Shown here: positions 27,400 through 37,283 of the stretch, in pieces
How positions within the stretch are numbered: position 1 is the first letter of the stretch
How the letters are laid out: each line of letters begins with the position of its first letter
Origin: Bacteroidota bacterium
Lineage (GTDB): Bacteria > Bacteroidota > Ignavibacteria > Ignavibacteriales > Ignavibacteriaceae
Length of the DNA: 64,000 nucleotides
Assembly (NCBI GenBank): GCA_023433685.1
Contig: JAEYUD010000073.1
Location: 3,890 to 67,889 of the forward strand
Direction: 5' to 3'
Program-made: the position numbers and the translations under genes
The notes under the pieces: generated by a model
Seen by the model: the letters and a program-made list of their open reading frames with translations, nothing else
What the model was told of the DNA's origin: nothing
Databases searched by the model: none

Positions 27400-28881
27400 T
27401 CATCTCCTTTTCAATTTACCGGCTATGGTCTGCTTGATCACCGACAGCTCACGGGGGCTCACCACACCCGTAACCACCATTACAGCGGGGTACGCGACCG
27501 CGAGAAGCAGTTTCCACAGAATTGAGACTTCCCTCCCGTCTATAAAGGTGTAGAAAATGCCGAACACTGCCGCTATAAGGATCAAAACGGTTATAATTTT
27601 CCGGTACTCATAATTAATTTCAAAAAGCTTTCTTCCATAATAAAAGAAAGCGAACGCTATTATCATGTACGCGCCGAGTGTGGCGAGGGCGGCACCCATT
27701 ATCCCCATCACCGGTACTAATGCAAAGTTTAACGCCACATTCGCCACGGCACCAATTCCCAGCAGTATCGGAACAGGGATGCTCTTCTCTTTAATATAGA
27801 ACGACGCGTTAAAATTAACGTAAAAACCGTAGAACAGGTACCCGAGAAGGATTACCGGGATAATCCCGCGCCCCGGCCAGAAAGCTTCGCCAAGGAAGTG
27901 TATCCTCCCGACTCCAAACTCCGTGATGTTCTCGATGAAGAGTGTTAAATAGACAACAATAACGCTCCCGACGATCGTAAAATATGTAAACACTTTGGCG
28001 AAAAGGTCTTTCGCGCTTTCATCGTTGGCATGTTTCAGAAAAAAAGGCTGCCACGCGAACTGAAACATGCTGACAAAGAGCATCATGAAGATTCCCAGTT
28101 TGTAATTCGCGTTGTAAATGCCGAGCGTGTTAAGGTCCGTTAATCTCTCAACGATCGGTTTGTCAACCACCTGCATCACCATGGCTGCAAATCCCGCGGG
28201 GAGGAACGGAAGGCCAAACTTCATCAGACGTTTCAGAAGGGAGAACTCAAACTCGAAAGAAAGATTCGCGTAAACATAAGGTGAAAGCGCTAAAAATGTG
28301 TAGATCGAAGCGATCAGATTTGCGATGAAAACCGCCTCAACCCCCATCTTGAACCAAATTATAAGAACAAAGTTCAGCCCGATATTGATCAGTATGTTTA
28401 TAACCCTGATCTTCGAAAATGTTAAAGCCTTGTTCTCAAGCCGGAGTGCAATAAATGGCAACACTGAGATCGCGTCGAGCAACAAAATATTAATGGAATA
28501 TGAGATAAGGTGCTGATATTTCGCCGCCACTTCCGGGTTAATGCTGATGGAAACCCCAAGGAAAGGCATTGCTATATAGAGCAAAAACGAAAAAAGTGTA
28601 CCGGTTGTAAGAACTGTGATATATGATGTGGTGAATACCTTTTTCGATCCCTTGTTCTCAGGTAATGAACCCATCTTCAGAAACGCCGAATCCATCCCGT
28701 AAATGAAAACGATATTAAATACCGCCATGTAAGCGTAGAGGTTCGCCACCACTCCCATATCGTTCGGATTGAAAATATTACTGTAGAAGGGTACCAAAAC
28801 AAAATTAAGGAAACGGCCCACCACGGTGGATATCCCGTAGATCACCGTCTCCTTTGAAAGTTGCTTTAGCTTGTCGATCAT
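27400..28881 (-). CDS. Polysaccharide flippase (MATE/Wzx-type oligosaccharide transporter)
   Basis: 493 residues with about 12-14 hydrophobic membrane segments. The N-terminus IYGISTVVGRFLNFVLVPFYSNIF and the pattern around GLPFLPAGFAAMVMQVVDKPIV are typical of polysaccharide exporters of the MOP superfamily. It probably flips undecaprenyl-linked oligosaccharide from the cytoplasmic to the periplasmic face. It lies in a same-strand run with the glycosyltransferases at 31092-37105, which build the likely substrate. Its start overlaps the nadC stop by 4 bases (ATGA). No Wzy-type polymerase was seen. Confidence 0.87.
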   Translation of the reverse strand: MIDKLKQLSKETVIYGISTVVGRFLNFVLVPFYSNIFNPNDMGVVANLYAYMAVFNIVFIYGMDSAFLKMGSLPENKGSKKVFTTSYITVLTTGTLFSFLLYIAMPFLGVSISINPEVAAKYQHLISYSINILLLDAISVLPFIALRLENKALTFSKIRVINILINIGLNFVLIIWFKMGVEAVFIANLIASIYTFLALSPYVYANLSFEFEFSLLKRLMKFGLPFLPAGFAAMVMQVVDKPIVERLTDLNTLGIYNANYKLGIFMMLFVSMFQFAWQPFFLKHANDESAKDLFAKVFTYFTIVGSVIVVYLTLFIENITEFGVGRIHFLGEAFWPGRGIIPVILLGYLFYGFYVNFNASFYIKEKSIPVPILLGIGAVANVALNFALVPVMGIMGAALATLGAYMIIAFAFFYYGRKLFEINYEYRKIITVLILIAAVFGIFYTFIDGREVSILWKLLLAVAYPAVMVVTGVVSPRELSVIKQTIAGKLKRR

Positions 28882-29726
28882 TCCAGGGGTTTCAGTTTCA
28901 GATCGAGCGAGATATCGAGGGCTTTAATTGAATGTGTCAGTTCACCGACCGAAATGAAATCAACCCCGGTCTCCGCCACTTCCCGCACGGTACTCAGGTT
29001 AATGCCACCCGACGCTTCAAGCAGGCAGGTATTGTTAGTGATAGCCACTGCCTCCCTGATGGTCTCAACATCAAAATTGTCGAGCATTATTACATCAACT
29101 CCACTTTCCAATGCCTCTCCAAGCTCGTCAAGGTTTTTTACTTCCACCTCTATTTTGTAGGAAGTTTCATTTTCGAGTTGGTGCTCTTTAACAGCCTTTA
29201 CTGCCGCGGTTATTGACCCGGCGGCCTCAATATGATTGTCTTTTATCAGATACATATCATACAGACCCGCCCGGTGATTAAGGCATCCGCCGGTCTTCAC
29301 TGCCATTTTGTCTGTGATCCTTAGACCGGGTGCCGTTTTTCGTGTGTCGAGTATCTTTGCTGAAGTGCCTTCAATAGCTTTAGCGTATGCCGCGGCTGAA
29401 GTGGCAATGCCTGACATCCTCTGCAGGAAATTGAGCGCGGTTCTTTCTGCTGTGAGTATTGAGGCGGCGCTCCCCTCCACTTCAATTATCACGTCACCTG
29501 ATCTGATCTCAGACCCGTCTTCGTGAAATACATTGAACTCCACTGACTCATCGACCAGTTCAAAGACCTGACGTGCCACTGATACCCCCGCGATGATACC
29601 ATTGGCTTTCGCCCGGAATATTCCCGTTGCGGCACGGTCTTTTGTTAATATTGCTTCTGTCGTAATGTCGCCGCTCTTGATGTCTTCTTCGAGCGCCGAC
29701 TCAATTATTCGATCTACCTGTTTCAG
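28878..29726 (-). CDS. nadC: Nicotinate-nucleotide pyrophosphorylase (carboxylating), apparent CTG start
   Basis: 282 residues when started at CTG 29724-29726. The frame carries the expected N-terminus (LKQVDRIIESALEEDI, then SGDITTEAILTKDRAA), the catalytic region LDTRKTAPGLRITDKMAVKTGG and the C-terminal LEASGGINL and FISVGELTHS. Starting at the in-frame GTG 29579 would delete the first 49 conserved residues. No ATG, GTG or TTG lies upstream before the in-frame TAA (29730-29732) that ends the thioesterase gene. An AAGGA Shine-Dalgarno (29734-29738) stands 7 bases ahead of the CTG. NadC makes nicotinate mononucleotide from quinolinate and PRPP in NAD synthesis. Confidence 0.88.
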   Translation of the reverse strand: MKQVDRIIESALEEDIKSGDITTEAILTKDRAATGIFRAKANGIIAGVSVARQVFELVDESVEFNVFHEDGSEIRSGDVIIEVEGSAASILTAERTALNFLQRMSGIATSAAAYAKAIEGTSAKILDTRKTAPGLRITDKMAVKTGGCLNHRAGLYDMYLIKDNHIEAAGSITAAVKAVKEHQLENETSYKIEVEVKNLDELGEALESGVDVIMLDNFDVETIREAVAITNNTCLLEASGGINLSTVREVAETGVDFISVGELTHSIKALDISLDLKLKPLE

Positions 29727-29729
29727 ATA

Positions 29730-30137
29730 TTAGTCCTTAAAATATTTATCAATCAGTTTATTGAATATCTCCGGGGATCTTACGGGTCTGCCCGTTTCAA
29801 CGCTTAAAAAAGCGTGTTGGGTATAGCCGGTGGCTACAAGTCTCTCCCCCACCCTGATGGTGTAGTCGATCCGCAGTCTTGCCAGCGGTTTTGCATTCAT
29901 TGCCGATTCAATCTCAAGCACTTCATCATAAAACGCTGGCGAATGGTACTTAATATACGCGTCATTCAAGGGGAGCATAAATCCGGCATCTTCAAACTCT
30001 TTGTAAGACATCCCCATCTCGCGGATGAGCTCTGTTCTGCCCACTTCGAAGAATTCAAGATATTTACCGTTATAAACGAACTTCATCTGATCGGTATCTG
30101 CGTACCTGATCCTGACGGTGGTTTTAAAGGAGACCAT
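29730..30137 (-). CDS. Acyl-CoA thioesterase (4HBT, YbgC-like hotdog fold)
   Basis: 135 residues, single hotdog domain. The N-terminus VRIRYADTDQMKFVYNGKYLEFFEVGRTEL has the YbgC/4-hydroxybenzoyl-CoA thioesterase signature, with the catalytic Asp in the ADTDQM stretch. It hydrolyses acyl-CoA or acyl-ACP thioesters; the substrate cannot be told from sequence. It lies 2 bases after accA and runs in the same frame as nadC, separated from it only by its own TAA stop. Confidence 0.88.
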   Translation of the reverse strand: MVSFKTTVRIRYADTDQMKFVYNGKYLEFFEVGRTELIREMGMSYKEFEDAGFMLPLNDAYIKYHSPAFYDEVLEIESAMNAKPLARLRIDYTIRVGERLVATGYTQHAFLSVETGRPVRSPEIFNKLIDKYFKD

Positions 30138-30139
30138 TT

Positions 30140-31090
30140 TTACTCCTGATAAGCCCCGATGCCCGCGAATTTTTCGATCCTTGAATCAACAAGTTTCTCA
30201 GGCTTTATTTTCACAAGGTTTGTGAGTTCCTCGGTAATGGCAGCTTTAAGAATGTCTGCCATCTCCTGATGGTTTTTGTGGGCACCACCCAGCGGTTCAG
30301 GTATGATCCTGTCGATCACCTTAAGCGGAAGGAGGTCTTGAGCGGTCAGCTTTAATGCTTCCGCGGCTTGCTCTTTGTACTCCCAGCTTCTCCAAAGGAT
30401 ACTGGAGCAAGATTCCGGACTTATAACAGAGTACCACGCGTTCTCGAGCATAAGTATCCTGTCGCCCACTCCCATTCCAAGCGCGCCGCCACTGGCGCCT
30501 TCACCAATTATAACGACAACTATCGGTACTTTCAGTCTTGCCATTTCAAGAAGATTCCGGGCGATGGCTTCGGCCTGGCCCCGCTCTTCGGCTTCGAGAC
30601 CGGGGAACGCCCCGGGCGTGTCAAGAAGTGTAACCACCGGAAGGTTGAACTTCTCGGCAAGTTTCATCAGCCGGAGTGCCTTGCGGTAACCTTCAGGATT
30701 CGGCATTCCGAAATTCCTGTAGAGATTGCTTTTGGTGTCACGGCCCTTCTGCTGACCGATTATCATCACCTTAAAATCACCGATCCTGGCGAAACCACCT
30801 ACAACGGCTTTGTCATCTCCGAAGGTGCGGTCACCATGAAGTTCCATGAAATTGCCCGTCATGTTGTATATGTAGTCTAGCGTGTAAGGCCGGTCGGGGT
30901 GTCGGGCGAGCTGTACCTTTTGCCACCGGGTGAGGCTTTGATAGATATTCTCTTTAAGCTGTTTCACTTTGTCTTCTATCTTGGCTATTTCGCCATCGAT
31001 CTGAAGACCGTCGGATGCTCTTTTCATCTCGACGAGTTTTTCTTCAAGCTCAATTATCGGTTTCTCAAAGTCCAGTATCGTCTTTGCCAT
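30140..31090 (-). CDS. accA: Acetyl-CoA carboxylase carboxyltransferase subunit alpha
   Basis: 317 residues from the ATG at 31090 ([19 protein letters not shown]); an ATG 12 bases upstream is equally open. Conserved segments include [25 protein letters not shown], the oxyanion-forming [31 protein letters not shown], and [16 protein letters not shown]. AccA and AccD transfer CO2 from carboxybiotin to acetyl-CoA to make malonyl-CoA. accD is not in the window. The gene follows the GT2-fusion gene with the stop and start almost touching. Confidence 0.96.
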   Translation of the reverse strand: MAKTILDFEKPIIELEEKLVEMKRASDGLQIDGEIAKIEDKVKQLKENIYQSLTRWQKVQLARHPDRPYTLDYIYNMTGNFMELHGDRTFGDDKAVVGGFARIGDFKVMIIGQQKGRDTKSNLYRNFGMPNPEGYRKALRLMKLAEKFNLPVVTLLDTPGAFPGLEAEERGQAEAIARNLLEMARLKVPIVVVIIGEGASGGALGMGVGDRILMLENAWYSVISPESCSSILWRSWEYKEQAAEALKLTAQDLLPLKVIDRIIPEPLGGAHKNHQEMADILKAAITEELTNLVKIKPEKLVDSRIEKFAGIGAYQE

Positions 31091-31091
31091 T

Positions 31092-33071
31092 TTAATGTTC
31101 ATTCATTAGTTTATTAAAAGTCTTGCCTATTATCTCAAGATCCAGCCAAATGTTCTGGTTCTTCGCGTAAAAGATATCGGATTTCACCGATTCTTCGTCT
31201 TCATCAATATCTGTGAACCAAAATCCCGTTAACCCCTTCTTTCCAAGCCAGGGTTCGCCGGTCGCCGCCTCTGTTCTGGGACCTACAATGCTGTACTTTC
31301 CCGATAGAACCGCTGTGCAACCCGCGACAAACGCGTAAAGCCGGCTTTTTCGCCCGGTAACAACCCTCCCGGCAAAAAGAAAAGGAAATAAGAAGATCAA
31401 GATAAAAAGTGAAAAGAGAAAATCAAAGGATTTCTTTATAACCCGGTGAAGTGGCAACCCGATATTATAGTTCACTTCAAAGAGCTGGATCTCATTCAAG
31501 ATCGAAACTTCCGACTTGCTCACCATGAAATCACTCTCACCACCCGTTATCTGAAACTCAACATTCTCACGCCGGCAGGCGGCCACAATTCCGATGATGG
31601 TGTTGTAGCTCAACTCACCTGTTGTGAAAATAACCTCTTCGATGCCCCGCTCCCTGATAACACGGATAATATTGTCGATACTGCCGACCACCTCGAAGCC
31701 CTCGATCCTCTCCCCGATCTGAATACGGCTCGTGCCGATAAGCCCGGCAATGCGCGATCCCCCTTTTTTCTTCTGCAATTTATGCGCCAGTTTAACAGCC
31801 TCATCACCTGTTCCAACTATCGCGGCTCTCTTTCTGAATGAAATGTCGCCCGATACCCCTGCTTTGAACCACAACTTCGCGAAAATCCGCCACCCCCCCA
31901 GCGTAAATGGCAGTGTAAAATAAAGGATCAATACCACACCGCGTGAGAAGGCGTAATCCTTAAAGAAGAATGTCAGCGAGGTAATAACAAAAAAACCCGC
32001 GACCACCGCGCCGAAAGTCCGCAAAACCGAAAGCCGGTCCTTTTTATAAACCGAGAGAACAGCCGAAGTGAGTAGATGCACCAGCACGGGGATGGTGTAG
32101 ATCACGGGAATTCCATAGTCAGGTATTCCCGAAGCCCACTTCTTGTAATTTGTATATATCTCTACCGCGACAAACATGGTAAGATTGTAGAAGATCATAT
32201 CCATAAAAAGCGAAAGCATTACAAGCTTCCTCTTCCCCAAAAACGCGATCATCTCCCTGAAGAATATCGCGGAACGAAGGAACAGCAACAGGAACCATGA
32301 ACCCGCGTAGTACTTCTTCACAAAGATGTGCATCGCCTCGTAGAAAACCTTCACTTCGTTAAGGTTGCTCCTCTTTGTGCTCTCCCCTTTATAGTGGATT
32401 ATCTCTGTTGAGTGAACGTAATAAACTTTGTAACCCGCCTTGTTCACCCGGTAGCAGAGATCGAGGTCTTCGCCGTACATGAAGAAAGTTTCGTCCAACC
32501 CTCCCGTCTTTTCATATACTTCACGCCTCATCATCATGAAAGCACCGGAGATGGCATCGACCGAATAAGTCTTGTTCTCATCAAGATATGTCAGGTTGTA
32601 TCGCGCGAAGAGTGGACTGCCGGGGAAGAGTGTTGAAAGCCCGGTAACTTTTGTGAATGACGCCCAGGGCCCCGGGAATCCGCGTCTGCACGCGAGCTGG
32701 AGGGTACCGTCGGTATTAAGCAGTTTGCATCCTGCCATACCGGCATCAGGAGTGGATTCGAAGAACGCTATCATTTTTTCGAACGTGTCTTCTTTTACGA
32801 GTGTATCAGGATTCAGCAGAAGAAGATATTTCCCTGTCGCCTCCTTTAACCCGAGATTGTTCGCCTTGCTGAATCCAAGGTTCCGGCTGTTCACGATCAG
32901 CTTCACACCGGGATATTTTTGCCTGATCAGCTCAATACTGCCATCATCAGAGGCATTGTCAACTATTATTACTTCGGTCGATATCTTTTTTGAAGCACTC
33001 TTTATCGACTCGAGCAGGTTCTGTATGAACTCCTTAACGTTGTAATTGACAATTATTATCGAGAGATCCAC
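31092..33071 (-). CDS. GT2 glycosyltransferase fused to a degenerate sugar-phosphotransferase-like module
   Basis: 659 residues. Residues 1-250 are a rhamnosyltransferase-type GT2 domain ([47 protein letters not shown]). Several membrane segments follow (about 265-400), then a nucleotide-binding-like region ([15 protein letters not shown], about 410-500). The C-terminal part (about 530-659) begins [19 protein letters not shown] and contains [12 protein letters not shown] and GLTGFWF, echoing polyprenyl sugar-phosphotransferases. The catalytic block with GPVxY and KFRSM, present in the neighbour at 33830-35233, is missing. The C-terminus is therefore probably a non-catalytic docking or regulatory domain. 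Confidence 0.82.
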   Translation of the reverse strand: MDLSIIIVNYNVKEFIQNLLESIKSASKKISTEVIIVDNASDDGSIELIRQKYPGVKLIVNSRNLGFSKANNLGLKEATGKYLLLLNPDTLVKEDTFEKMIAFFESTPDAGMAGCKLLNTDGTLQLACRRGFPGPWASFTKVTGLSTLFPGSPLFARYNLTYLDENKTYSVDAISGAFMMMRREVYEKTGGLDETFFMYGEDLDLCYRVNKAGYKVYYVHSTEIIHYKGESTKRSNLNEVKVFYEAMHIFVKKYYAGSWFLLLFLRSAIFFREMIAFLGKRKLVMLSLFMDMIFYNLTMFVAVEIYTNYKKWASGIPDYGIPVIYTIPVLVHLLTSAVLSVYKKDRLSVLRTFGAVVAGFFVITSLTFFFKDYAFSRGVVLILYFTLPFTLGGWRIFAKLWFKAGVSGDISFRKRAAIVGTGDEAVKLAHKLQKKKGGSRIAGLIGTSRIQIGERIEGFEVVGSIDNIIRVIRERGIEEVIFTTGELSYNTIIGIVAACRRENVEFQITGGESDFMVSKSEVSILNEIQLFEVNYNIGLPLHRVIKKSFDFLFSLFILIFLFPFLFAGRVVTGRKSRLYAFVAGCTAVLSGKYSIVGPRTEAATGEPWLGKKGLTGFWFTDIDEDEESVKSDIFYAKNQNIWLDLEIIGKTFNKLMNEH

Positions 33072-33083
33072 TAACTGAAGCCT

Positions 33084-33818
33084 TTACAGCGTCCCGAAAA
33101 TACTGGCGAATCGGAGCTTCCAAACCATGAAAACAGCCTCATAAACTATCTTTTTCGACATTTTTGAGGTACCCTGAAAACGGTCAAAAAAGATGATCGG
33201 TATCTCGTCTAATTTGAAGCCCTTCTTCCATGCCTTGAAGTTCATTTCGATCTGAAACGCGTAACCATTCGACTGTATTTTGTCAAGGTCGATCGATTTC
33301 AGCACTTCCACTTTGAAACATTTGTAACCGCCTGTGGCATCCTTTACGGGAAGTCCTGTGATAACCCTGGTGTACCAGTTGGCAAAATAACTCAGGAGCA
33401 GCCTCTTCATGGGCCAGTTTATAACATTCACGCCTGTTAAGTAGCGGCTGCCGATAACCAGGTCAGCAGGACCAATTTTTTCAAGGAACTTTGGCACGAG
33501 CTTCGGATCATGAGAAAAATCAGCATCCATTTCGAAGACATAATCGTAACCGTTATCTATCGCGTATTTGAAACCGGCACAATAGGCTGTACCAAGCCCC
33601 ATCTTGCCGGCACGACGAAGAATATGGATATTACTGTTCTCTTTTGTCTTCTGTTCGACAAAGTCACCCGTTCCATCCGGAGAGTTGTCATCAACAACAA
33701 GGACGTGCAGCCCCTCGACCCCGAGCCCGAACAGGACCGGAAGAAGGTTCTCGATGTTCTCCCTTTCGTTATATGTTGGCACAATAATTAATGTCTTCTT
33801 TTCCATACTGTAATCCAT
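33084..33818 (-). CDS. Polyprenol-phosphate mannosyltransferase-like GT2 (DPM1 type)
   Basis: 244 residues. KTLIIVPTYNERENIENLLPVL and LVVDDNSPDGTGDFV are the GT-A nucleotide-binding signatures of dolichol/polyprenol-phosphate mannose synthases. FEMDADFSHDPKLVPKFLE carries the metal-binding DAD motif. No C-terminal GtrA membrane domain is attached. It probably makes a polyprenyl-phosphate sugar from GDP- or UDP-sugar as donor for membrane glycosyltransferases. A second in-frame ATG at codon 5 is a possible start. It precedes the fusion gene by 12 bases. Confidence 0.9.
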   Translation of the reverse strand: MDYSMEKKTLIIVPTYNERENIENLLPVLFGLGVEGLHVLVVDDNSPDGTGDFVEQKTKENSNIHILRRAGKMGLGTAYCAGFKYAIDNGYDYVFEMDADFSHDPKLVPKFLEKIGPADLVIGSRYLTGVNVINWPMKRLLLSYFANWYTRVITGLPVKDATGGYKCFKVEVLKSIDLDKIQSNGYAFQIEMNFKAWKKGFKLDEIPIIFFDRFQGTSKMSKKIVYEAVFMVWKLRFASIFGTL

Positions 33819-33829
33819 TCTTCGGGGCG

Positions 33830-35233
33830 TTATTCGTAATGTCCTTTACCGAACAGTACTACAAATACCGTCCGGAATAAAATTTTTATGTCGGTCTTCA
33901 ACGACATGTTCTCGATGTAAAAAAGATCGAACTGAAGTTTCGTTTTAACGTCTTCAATGTTTTCATCATATTTGTGCTTCACCTGTGCCCACCCTGTTAT
34001 CCCGGGTCTCACGCGGAGCCTTCTTTTGTAATAAGGTATTTCTTTCGCCAATTGCTCAACAAAGAAGGGGCGCTCGGGTCTGGGGCCAACGAGGCTCATC
34101 TCACCTTTGAAAACATTCCATATCTGCGGCAATTCATCTATCCTCACCCGGCGGATGAACTTGCCAACCCTTGTTATACGGGGGTCATCTTTAGTTGACC
34201 AGATCGGTCCGGTTCTTTTCTCCGCGTCCTGATACATCGATCTGAATTTGTAAACTTTAAAAACCTTGCCATTTAGCCCGCTCCGCTCCTGCTTGTAGAT
34301 AACGGGCCCCTTGCTGTCTAACTTTATCGCAAGGGCTGTAGCCAAAATGATGGGGGAAGCCACTATCAGCATTATGAATGATACAACCACATCGATCACC
34401 CTTTTTGCCGCCCGCTCCCACTCCGTCATCAACTGCGGATTAATATCGATTAACGGGAAACCATATAGCTGCATAGTACGCGCCTGACCGCTGAGTATCT
34501 CGTAAAGGTCAGGGATAATTTTAAGCATCACATCCTTGTTCTCACAGCGCGAAATTATCTCGATCAGAAGATCATCGTGCTGGCGGCTTACAGAGAGGAT
34601 CACTTCCTTAACCCCGAGCCGGTCAATAATATCTTCTATCTCGTTCACTCTTCCGGCGACCTCAACCCCGTTGTACTCTTTCCCGAGGTTTTCCTCTTTG
34701 ATCGCGACATAGGCGATAACATCAATACCGAGTGCCGGGTGCGAATTTATCTGGTCATGTATCTCTTGCGCCCGCTCGTTAAACCCAACGATAATTGCCT
34801 TCTTCCTGCCAATTCCGTTCACGAGGAGTTTTCTCTGAATCGATCTTAGCAGCAGCCTCCCGGAGATGGTGAGTGAAACCATCAATCCCCAGTATATGAA
34901 GATCAGGAACCTGTTCCCCCTGCTTTCACCGCTGCCGGAATCATCGATAAAGATCGCGAAGAACAGGATGAAGGTACCCCAAAAAGTCGTTTTTACGAGG
35001 GTGAATATCTCATCGAACCTGCTAAGGGCAAACCAGGTGCGATACATCCCAAAAAATACAAAGAGCACAAACCAGTAAAAGAAAATCACGAGCATCGGAA
35101 TAACAAAACCCGGCTCGGTGAACTGCGCGAAAATGCCTGACTCGTTCCGGAGATAGAAATAAATCGCCCACGCGAGGTTTATCGTGACGAAGTCAGCGGC
35201 AATTAATAAAAATTTTTCCTGTCTCTTGTTCAA
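33830..35233 (-). CDS. Undecaprenyl-phosphate sugar phosphotransferase (WcaJ/WbaP-type)
   Basis: 467 residues. Four N-terminal membrane helices, a nucleotide-binding-like middle domain (KKAIIVGFNERAQEI), then the catalytic domain: KRVIDVVVSFIMLIVASPII, GPVIYKQERSGLNGKVF, YKFRSM, RIDELPQIWNVFKGEMSLVGPRPE and PGITGWAQV. All family motifs are intact. The enzyme transfers a sugar-1-phosphate onto undecaprenyl phosphate, starting exopolysaccharide or O-antigen assembly. It is the intact counterpart of the degenerate module at 31092-33071. Confidence 0.95.
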   Translation of the reverse strand: MNKRQEKFLLIAADFVTINLAWAIYFYLRNESGIFAQFTEPGFVIPMLVIFFYWFVLFVFFGMYRTWFALSRFDEIFTLVKTTFWGTFILFFAIFIDDSGSGESRGNRFLIFIYWGLMVSLTISGRLLLRSIQRKLLVNGIGRKKAIIVGFNERAQEIHDQINSHPALGIDVIAYVAIKEENLGKEYNGVEVAGRVNEIEDIIDRLGVKEVILSVSRQHDDLLIEIISRCENKDVMLKIIPDLYEILSGQARTMQLYGFPLIDINPQLMTEWERAAKRVIDVVVSFIMLIVASPIILATALAIKLDSKGPVIYKQERSGLNGKVFKVYKFRSMYQDAEKRTGPIWSTKDDPRITRVGKFIRRVRIDELPQIWNVFKGEMSLVGPRPERPFFVEQLAKEIPYYKRRLRVRPGITGWAQVKHKYDENIEDVKTKLQFDLFYIENMSLKTDIKILFRTVFVVLFGKGHYE

Positions 35234-35237
35234 TTCT

Positions 35238-36185
35238 TCAGTCGTTATTCTTCTTTAAAGGTTTTCTCTCGTCAAGTTTCCGCAGGTGAAGAATGTAGAC
35301 GAGACCTGCCCCGTATCCGCCCCATAAGGCGTTAAGGGCTTTCTTTTTCTCAGCTGCCCCCTTTATGATCGCCAGCGATTTCAAAACGGTGATCGCTGTT
35401 GAGTAAAGTATCACGTAGATTCTGGCAAGAAAACCGTGGTTCCTGAAAATAAGGAACCGGTTCCTCGTAAAATAGTAGTGATACAGCAACGAGTATTCTT
35501 CAAATGACTTCCCCGCTCCCGACTGATGGTACATAACAGCCTTGGGAGCATAAATTATTTTGAATTTTTTATTCACTCTGAGGGAATAATCGAGATCCTC
35601 AAAGTACATAAAGAAAAATTCACTCATGAAACCGGAGGTTTCAAAAACCTCTTTTTTTATCAGAAGACAGGCCCCTTCAGCGTGAGTGATCTCTTCCTCA
35701 TCGTTCCGGTTACTTGCGGCATCTGTCCCCTTCCCGAGCGAAACATTTCCACACCTGTAAAAAAGGTATTTGCTCCCCGCGCAGTAGATCTTTTCCCGCT
35801 CGTCAAGGTAAAGCACCTTCGGCGAGACAATTCCAATTTTTTCATCTTTTCCGGCAACTTTTACAAGTTCCGAAATGGTGCTTCCGGAGAACTCTGTATC
35901 GTTGTTCACGTAAAGAACATAGTCGGCGCCCTGTTCCAAAGCGTATCTCGCGCCGGTGTTCATCCCTCCCGCGTAGCCGGTGTTCTCCGGGTTAAGAATT
36001 ACCGGGACATCCTGCAGTTCCGTGGCGAGTTTCTTTCCACTCCCGTCGGGTGATGCATTGTCAACAATCACCGGGAAAACCGCGCTGTAACTCTCCCTTT
36101 GAATGCTCCTGAGGCAGTTCATTGTGTCTTCATAGCCGTTGTAGTTCAGGATAACGGCAAAAACCTTCTTCAAACCGGTGCTCAC
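35238..36185 (-). CDS. GT2 glycosyltransferase (rhamnosyltransferase-like)
   Basis: 315 residues. KVFAVILNYNGYEDTMNCLRSI is the GT-A fold start, YVLYVNNDTEF holds the DxD-like metal site region, and FFFMYFEDLDYSLRVNK is the ED-containing catalytic segment common to WbbL-type enzymes. A short C-terminal hydrophobic stretch (about 250-275) may associate with the membrane. It begins with GTG, overlapping the stop of the upstream GT2 by 4 bases. Donor and acceptor sugars are unknown. Confidence 0.9.
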   Translation of the reverse strand: MSTGLKKVFAVILNYNGYEDTMNCLRSIQRESYSAVFPVIVDNASPDGSGKKLATELQDVPVILNPENTGYAGGMNTGARYALEQGADYVLYVNNDTEFSGSTISELVKVAGKDEKIGIVSPKVLYLDEREKIYCAGSKYLFYRCGNVSLGKGTDAASNRNDEEEITHAEGACLLIKKEVFETSGFMSEFFFMYFEDLDYSLRVNKKFKIIYAPKAVMYHQSGAGKSFEEYSLLYHYYFTRNRFLIFRNHGFLARIYVILYSTAITVLKSLAIIKGAAEKKKALNALWGGYGAGLVYILHLRKLDERKPLKKNND

Positions 36186-37105
36186 CCTTCTATGATCTCT
36201 TTTAAGCGGGGGCCTCTGCCGGCACCAAGTTCATGACTGAAGTAATCTGAAAGCGCCGCTCTGGCAACTTTAGAGAAAGTCTTGTTAATAACCGACCACA
36301 CCGTGATTTTCAGCATTATCACCAGACCAAAATAAACAGACGTCACTATTCTTGTTAATCCACGGTTCATTTTATTGTTCAGGAGGAACCTGTTCCGCAC
36401 TGAATAATAAAGCTTGAGCGGACTCTCTTTTTCCCCCAGTACCTTGTGGTATATTATCGCGGAGGGCTGGTAAAGCAGCTTAAATCCGTATGATCTTATA
36501 CGCGCCGAGAACTCAATATCGTCAAGATACATGAAAAAATCTTCATCTTCAAACCCTGTTTTTGCAAGATGGTCGGTTCTAAAAAGGATCATACAGCCGG
36601 TCAGAAAATCTGTCTCCGTCAGCTCCCGGACACTTCTTTGTTCAAAAGGGAGCCCTTTGTCAATGTGGATAGCGAGCCCACGCCATTTGATCATTTTTCC
36701 GTTGCCGAACCATATTGTGTTTCTGTCATGCTCAGCGAGTATGAGACCTCCAACCCCGGCGGCATCACTGTGTGATTCAAGCGCGTTCACAAGTTGGGTT
36801 AGGAAACCGGGTTCAACAAGTGTATCGTTGTTCAGAACAAGCATATACTTGGGGTTGAACTTTGCAGCCTCCCTGAAACCACGGTTTATTCCTCCCGTGT
36901 AACCAAGATTCCTCTCTGTTACGCACAGATCAAGTTCCGGAAAACTGCTTCTGAATACCTCAACCGAATTGTCAGCGGAAGAATTATCAATTATGAGAAT
37001 TTTGTAATTGCCGTAATCGATCTTCTTCAATGATTCTATACATTCAACCGTATCTTTTGCCCCGTTGTAGTTAAGCAGTATTATCACGGTCAGCGGTTGT
37101 GGCAT
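36182..37105 (-). CDS. GT2 glycosyltransferase (rhamnosyltransferase-like)
   Basis: 307 residues, paralogous to the gene that follows. TVIILLNYNGAKDTVECIESL, LVLNNDTLVEPGFL and DFFMYLDDIEFSARI give the same order of GT-A signatures. It is the first gene of the polysaccharide run transcribed leftward and abuts the divergent intergenic region at 37106-37283, so the operon promoter probably lies there. Confidence 0.9.
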   Translation of the reverse strand: MPQPLTVIILLNYNGAKDTVECIESLKKIDYGNYKILIIDNSSADNSVEVFRSSFPELDLCVTERNLGYTGGINRGFREAAKFNPKYMLVLNNDTLVEPGFLTQLVNALESHSDAAGVGGLILAEHDRNTIWFGNGKMIKWRGLAIHIDKGLPFEQRSVRELTETDFLTGCMILFRTDHLAKTGFEDEDFFMYLDDIEFSARIRSYGFKLLYQPSAIIYHKVLGEKESPLKLYYSVRNRFLLNNKMNRGLTRIVTSVYFGLVIMLKITVWSVINKTFSKVARAALSDYFSHELGAGRGPRLKEIIEG

Positions 37106-37283
37106 TGGGCTTTCAAAATTAATTAAAAATAAACTTTAAATATACAGAATTCCTTGAAGTGGAAATTGCTGTCACTTCTGCTCCCAAGGTGTATCTTCTC
37201 TAAATCATCAACGCTCTTAAGCCGCCGGCAAGGTTCTAAAGTTTCTGTGCCGTAAATTACGGTCTTAAAAATCTGAAATTTGT
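37106..37283. promoter_or_regulatory. Divergent intergenic region between polysaccharide operon and 37284 gene
   Basis: 178 bases separate two divergently transcribed genes, so promoters for both should lie here. I see no clear operator palindrome and cannot fix -10/-35 or Bacteroidota -7/-33 elements. The inference is positional only. Confidence 0.4.

Noticed and set aside
28878..30137. Thioesterase-NadC as a true fusion gene by stop-codon readthrough
   Set aside because: The TAA stop is followed by a plausible CTG start with its own Shine-Dalgarno, so two proteins are the simpler reading; kept only as a possibility in the nadC finding.
30368..30880. 170-codon plus-strand open frame opposite accA
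   Set aside because: It is a shadow frame across the conserved carboxyltransferase core, with no start context or homology.
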